Source: Dyadobacter fanqingshengii (lineage in GTDB: Bacteria > Bacteroidota > Bacteroidia > Cytophagales > Spirosomataceae). From it: a stretch of 64,000 bases of DNA. A program made the position numbers and the translations under genes. The notes below the pieces were generated by a model. It was given only the letters and a program-made list of their open reading frames with translations. It was not told the DNA's origin and made no database searches. This document shows positions 60,345 through 64,000 of the stretch, piece by piece. Position 1 is the first letter of the stretch. Each line of letters starts with the position of its first letter. The stretch covers positions 2,480,001 to 2,544,000 of the forward strand of contig NZ_CP098806.1 in assembly GCF_023822005.2 (NCBI RefSeq). Direction: 5' to 3'.

Positions 60345-62708
60345 TTACTCGCTCCGTAAGCTTTTGACAGGATCCATTAATGCAGCCTTAATGCTTTGGA
60401 ATGATATCGTCAGCAAGGCAATCGCCAGCGCCAGCAGACCCGCAAAACCAAAGACCCACCAGGGCATCTCCATGCGGTAAGCGAAATCCTGTAACCATTT
60501 GTCCATGGCATACCAGGCAATCGGAACTGCGATAATAATCCCGATAAATACCAGCTTAACAAAGTCCTTTGCCAAAAGCTGGACAATCCCGGCCAGACTC
60601 GATCCCAAAACTTTGCGGACCCCGATCTCTTTTTTCCGGATTTGCGCAGTATAAGTGGCCAACCCAAACAAACCCAGGCACGAAATAAGAATAGCTATGG
60701 AAGCGAATATATTGAACAACAGGCCCGTCTGTTCTTCCGACTTGTAAAGGCTGTTGAACGCCTCATCCAGAAACGCATATTGAAACGGTGAATCTGCATT
60801 GAATTTCTTCCAGACGCTTTCTGCTGCCGCAATCGCCTTTTTGGCATCATTACCCGTGGTTTTGATGTAAATACGGCTCATGTTACTGGGATCGTAGACA
60901 AAAACTGCCGGCTCGATTTTCTGTTTCATAGAGGCAAAATGGAAGTCTTTTACAACGCCGATGATCGTTCCTTCGATGTCCCAAAGCTTGAAACGTTTGC
61001 CGATCGGGTCGGTGATCCGGGCGGTTTTCACGGCTGTCTCGTTCAATATATAATGCTTGGAGTCCGATGGCGCGTCTGTGAAATTCGCCCCTTCTTTCAG
61101 CTGCATCTTAAAAAACGGAATGAAGGACTTATCCGCGCTCATAAAACGGATCATCATCGTTTCGCCCGGCTCTTTTCCATCCCAGTTGCTGCTGCCCGTC
61201 TGTCCCCCGATCAGGACCACATTGAAATTGGACCTGCTGACGTCGGTAATGCCCGGTTGGCTCAACAACTCGGATTTGATCACATCATAATGCTTCGTCA
61301 GATCGCGCATGTAGAATGACAAGACGTGCGTTTTGTCATATCCCAAACTTTTGGACCGGATAAATTTGAGCTGATTACTGATGATCAAAGTGCCGGCGAT
61401 GAGAATGACCGAAACGGTAAACTGTATAACAACCAGCGTTTTACGGAACATTGCCTCATTTAATCCGGAAGAAACCTTGCCTTTCAGGGATTTGAGTGGT
61501 TCAAAAGAGGATAACAGCATTGCCGGGTAAATGCTCGAGGCTACTAATGTTCCCGCGATTGTTGCTCCCAGAACCTGCCATATATGTGGTTTTGTAAAGT
61601 CCAACACCAATTTTTTGCCGGAGATTTGGTTGAAAAAGGGCATCAGGACATACATGACTATAACCGCCAGCAATGTTGCGATGGAAAACAGGAGAATGGT
61701 TTCTACGAGAAATTGAATAAAAAGCTGGATTCTCGCTGCGCCTACGATCTTGCGCATACTTACCTCTTTTGAGCGCAGCAACGAACGCGCCGTAGAAAGG
61801 TTGACATAATTAATGCACGCAATGATCAGGATCAGCAATGCTATGATCGTGAACATCCTTACCGTTTCGATGCCCTGCTCTGTGCCGTCTGATTTGTATA
61901 AATGTACATTCGGCAATGCCTGTAACAGGTAAGTCAGATCCGTGTCATCCGGCTTATTGCGCAAATGAATGTTGCGGAGCGTGGTCGCGATTTCCACAAG
62001 CGGTCGGCCTGGCTGCAAAAGGAAATAAGTGGTGTAGTCAAATTCAGTGAAATCATTGTCTTTCGTTTTGCCATCCTTGCGGCCTGTATACACATCTTGG
62101 AACCGAAGTGAAATGGAAAAAACCATGTCTCCTTTGATACTGGAATTCTCAGGAAAATCGGCCATCACACCACTCACTGTAAAAGTCGCCCGATCCGAAG
62201 TGATCGCTTTCCCTAGGACATCCGTGCTGCCAAAATAACGTCTGGCAGTAGTTTCGGTGAGTATAACTGAATGATTATCAAGAAACGGCTTGCTTTTGTT
62301 GCCGTGAATAAGCTGGTAATCAAACATTGTAAACAAAGTGGGATCAGCGAAAAAAGTATTTTCCTCATTGAAAACCTTATCCTTATATCTGAACAATGTG
62401 TAAGCACCGTTATAGGTAATTCTCGCAGCGTCCTTCACTTCGGGAACTTCTCTTTTGGCAAACCCTGCAATAGGCGCTACGGTGCCGGTCCAGATCTGCT
62501 GGCTCGCGCCTGTGCCCACGCGGTTTTCAAGCTTATAAATGCTGTTCGATTGCCTGTTAAAGCTGTCAAAACTCAATTCGTCCTGAACCCAAAGCAATAT
62601 GAGTATGCCCACAGCCAGGCCAATGGATAAGCCCAGGCAATTGAGTAATGAGTAGAAGCTATTGTTGAGCAGGTTACGCCAGGCGATCTTGAAATAATTT
62701 GCTATCAT
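60345..62708 (-). CDS. FtsX/MacB-type ABC transporter permease
   Basis: A 787-residue Bacteroidota permease with two MacB_PCD/FtsX units. N-terminal: IAWRNLLNNSFYSLLNCLGLSIGLAVGILILLWVQDE, then a periplasmic domain (~50-270). Helices near 285, 330 and 380 follow, then the second half with another N-terminal helix and periplasmic domain, and the final FtsX helices (FASIAILISCLGLFGLATYTAQIRKKEIGVRKVLGSS and LAIALLTISFQSIKAALMDP). No ATPase domain; the partner is elsewhere. It may export lipoproteins, peptides or drugs. It is convergent with tssO and not obviously part of the T6SS. Confidence 0.87.
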   Translation of the reverse strand: MIANYFKIAWRNLLNNSFYSLLNCLGLSIGLAVGILILLWVQDELSFDSFNRQSNSIYKLENRVGTGASQQIWTGTVAPIAGFAKREVPEVKDAARITYNGAYTLFRYKDKVFNEENTFFADPTLFTMFDYQLIHGNKSKPFLDNHSVILTETTARRYFGSTDVLGKAITSDRATFTVSGVMADFPENSSIKGDMVFSISLRFQDVYTGRKDGKTKDNDFTEFDYTTYFLLQPGRPLVEIATTLRNIHLRNKPDDTDLTYLLQALPNVHLYKSDGTEQGIETVRMFTIIALLILIIACINYVNLSTARSLLRSKEVSMRKIVGAARIQLFIQFLVETILLFSIATLLAVIVMYVLMPFFNQISGKKLVLDFTKPHIWQVLGATIAGTLVASSIYPAMLLSSFEPLKSLKGKVSSGLNEAMFRKTLVVIQFTVSVILIAGTLIISNQLKFIRSKSLGYDKTHVLSFYMRDLTKHYDVIKSELLSQPGITDVSRSNFNVVLIGGQTGSSNWDGKEPGETMMIRFMSADKSFIPFFKMQLKEGANFTDAPSDSKHYILNETAVKTARITDPIGKRFKLWDIEGTIIGVVKDFHFASMKQKIEPAVFVYDPSNMSRIYIKTTGNDAKKAIAAAESVWKKFNADSPFQYAFLDEAFNSLYKSEEQTGLLFNIFASIAILISCLGLFGLATYTAQIRKKEIGVRKVLGSSLAGIVQLLAKDFVKLVFIGIIIAVPIAWYAMDKWLQDFAYRMEMPWWVFGFAGLLALAIALLTISFQSIKAALMDPVKSLRSE

Positions 62709-62942
62709 ATTGTAGTTTGGGAAATCCTGTCTTTACTGGAAAAAATAGCTTGCCACGTTGCAAAACCTCTTCCAAGTGCATGAAAATGAATATTTTATAA
62801 AAACTCCTCCATGCCTTGGTTGTCCGATATTGAACAGCATTTGTGCGGTAATGCGACCGTTGGAAAAATCCATTCTTGTAACCTATTGTCCATTAATTTT
62901 ATATTAATAACTTGCTTAGAATTAGTTTTACCTTTTGTAGCA

Positions 62943-63764
62943 ATGAAGAAATTACTTTACATTTTTGCCATTCTCTCATTCTTATCGTGCGATAAAGATA
63001 AGAATCCGGACCCGGCGGGCGAAAGTGCGCTGGATAAGCAGCAAGCGCCTTTCGGGAAAAGCGAAGTAGAGGTTGAGCTCAAAAAAGTGCTGTTTAACGG
63101 AATCCTGGAAGCGGAATATAATTATGAAGGAAAGGTCTTAACCGAAGAACGTCGTTTCGCATCATCCGCGCCGGTCCTTTCGCAACGTGTGCTTTTCAAA
63201 AGGGCTGAGGGCAAGATCCAGACGGTTGAGATTATGACCAAGTCCCAGGGCGATTCGCTTGAACCCTCGTTTCTGGTAACTTACGAGGATCCGATTAACG
63301 ACTCCCTGCGCTACGTTACGCGGAAAGATCTTCGAAATACAGATGTTTCCACAAGAATTTACGCATTCAATGATAAGGGTTTCATAACAAGGCAGGAAAT
63401 CTGGACTGACCTCTCACAAAATCAAAGCACGAATGTGTATTACGTTCGCAACGACCAGAACAACGTCGCCAAAAGCTGGACCAAGAAGCCGCTGGAAGCG
63501 AAAGGAAATGATGTCGATTATAAGTATGATGACCATCCGAATCCGTTCTTCAAAATGGGCCTGGACAGTTATGGTGAGATTTCGATCAGATCGCTCAGCC
63601 CGAATAATCCGGTGCAGGAGATTTACTACGCTGGTTCGAAAGTCATTTCAAACACTTACTACACATACGATTATTTGCCTAACGGGTATCCGTCCAAAGT
63701 TACTGTACGCGTAGAAAGCGTGAATTTCCCACCTTATTCATACAACATTGAATACGGGTATTAG
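62943..63764 (+). CDS. hypothetical lipoprotein with YD-like strands
   Basis: 273 residues from the ATG at 62943; an open frame begins at 62811, but its extra part lacks a signal and the chosen start has a clean one (KKLLYIFAILSFLSC, lipobox ending at Cys ~16). The rest is beta-rich with Y-x-Y-D motifs (YNYEGKVLTEERRF, YKYDDHPNPFFK, YYTYDYLPNGYPSKV). It resembles the C-terminal half of the PKD lipoprotein at 24722, but I cannot name the family. A strong terminator lies 41 bp downstream. Confidence 0.72.
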   Translation: MKKLLYIFAILSFLSCDKDKNPDPAGESALDKQQAPFGKSEVEVELKKVLFNGILEAEYNYEGKVLTEERRFASSAPVLSQRVLFKRAEGKIQTVEIMTKSQGDSLEPSFLVTYEDPINDSLRYVTRKDLRNTDVSTRIYAFNDKGFITRQEIWTDLSQNQSTNVYYVRNDQNNVAKSWTKKPLEAKGNDVDYKYDDHPNPFFKMGLDSYGEISIRSLSPNNPVQEIYYAGSKVISNTYYTYDYLPNGYPSKVTVRVESVNFPPYSYNIEYGY

Positions 63765-64000
63765 TCGCTCGGAGCGAGCTTCATTGTGATTTTCTGAAAG
63801 TAGGAAGCGGCCTCGGTGCCGCTTTTTTTATTCGATTTGAGTGTAGACTCATTGATAAAAAGCTGTGTTTGCTTGAAAATCCCCGCCTCATCCCGCCAGT
63901 CGGAAGCATTAACCAGCAATGGCTTCAATGGCCTGAAAAAGTATTCGAACAACACCCAGTTGACATATAAATCGTGGTTGTAACGCATGTAATAGGCCGG
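63761..64000 (-). CDS. 3' end of an unrecognised gene (cut by window edge)
   Basis: At least 79 C-terminal residues; the frame stays open to the window end (PAYYM...), so the start is outside. It ends YFQKITMKLAPSD after the stretch NWVLFEYFFRPLKPLLVNASDWRDE. I do not recognise the family. It overlaps the lipoprotein gene by four bases at the 3' ends and contains that gene's terminator within its coding part. Confidence 0.6.
   Translation of the reverse strand, partial: PAYYMRYNHDLYVNWVLFEYFFRPLKPLLVNASDWRDEAGIFKQTQLFINESTLKSNKKSGTEAASYFQKITMKLAPSD
63805..63829 (+). terminator. rho-independent terminator of the 62943 gene
   Basis: AAGCGGC (63805-63811) and GCCGCTT (63818-63824) form a 7-bp stem with a 6-nt loop, followed by a run of Ts to 63829. 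It lies inside the 3' coding part of the convergent gene at 63761-64000. Confidence 0.8.

Noticed and set aside
60300..60350. Weak hairpin (CCTTGAAAAGG) between tssO and the permease gene
   Set aside because: Only a 4-bp stem with poor T-runs; not enough to call a terminator.

Overview
The window is one chromosomal segment of a Bacteroidota bacterium, probably a member of the Cytophagales. A Dyadobacter- or Spirosoma-like organism is a guess from gene content, not a measured placement. The signs are: type VI secretion genes of the Bacteroidetes subtype (T6SSiii, with TssN and TssO and without TssJ/L/M), promoters of the TAnnTTTG type, many short lipoproteins with PKD domains, and Bacteroidetes-style FtsX permeases. 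No rRNA, tRNA, CRISPR array, insertion sequence or prophage was seen.

Positions 1-24,441 are accessory metabolism and signalling: a CheB-CheR-PAS-histidine kinase fusion with a CheY-like regulator, an AraC regulator next to a zinc-independent MDR oxidoreductase, a multi-PAS kinase with its receiver, and a minus-strand run of glycoside hydrolase family 2, formaldehyde-dehydrogenase-like, PNPOx-like and GAPDH genes. These are followed by an AraC regulator, a DUF2383 protein, and a GH130 phosphorylase facing two family-4 glycosyltransferases. The gap at 4,311-4,921 holds a decayed trehalose synthase remnant.

Positions 24,600-60,336 form a complete T6SSiii locus in four blocks. (1) A twelve-gene minus-strand operon (38,283 down to 26,480) encodes envelope proteins (barrel-like, OmpA-like, PKD lipoproteins), then PAAR, a small PAAR-associated protein, a TTR-like protein, a LysM-metzincin protease, a putative immunity protein and a DUF4123 adaptor. 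(2) A lysozyme-like gene and a HisKA_3/NarL two-component pair lie at 38,505-40,936. (3) A minus-strand signalling operon (46,502 down to 40,933) encodes two FHA proteins, a DxDxDG-repeat protein, a PP2C phosphatase and a Ser/Thr kinase fused to a TonB C-terminal domain. (4) A plus-strand structural operon runs clpV(tssH)-tssB-C-D-[nucleotidyl-cyclase-like gene]-tssI-E-F-G-N-K-[membrane protein]-tssO.

Two results stand out. First, a near-identical 20-bp palindrome (arms AATACGTCA and TGACGTATT around a 2-bp spacer) occurs four times, at the heads of these blocks, each time exactly 21 nt from a TAnnTTTG-like -7 box. One copy precedes the NarL-type regulator gene, which makes that regulator the best candidate for its binding protein and defines a T6SS regulon including the PKD lipoprotein gene at 24,722. 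Second, the gene between tssD and vgrG shows the motif order of the anthrax edema factor/CyaA/ExoY nucleotidyl cyclases, so it may be a T6SS cargo aimed at eukaryotic cells; the LysM-metzincin protein and the lysozyme-like protein are further cargo candidates.

Positions 60,345-64,000 return to ordinary genes: an FtsX/MacB-type permease, a lipoprotein with a clear terminator, and the 3' end of an unrecognised gene cut by the window edge.
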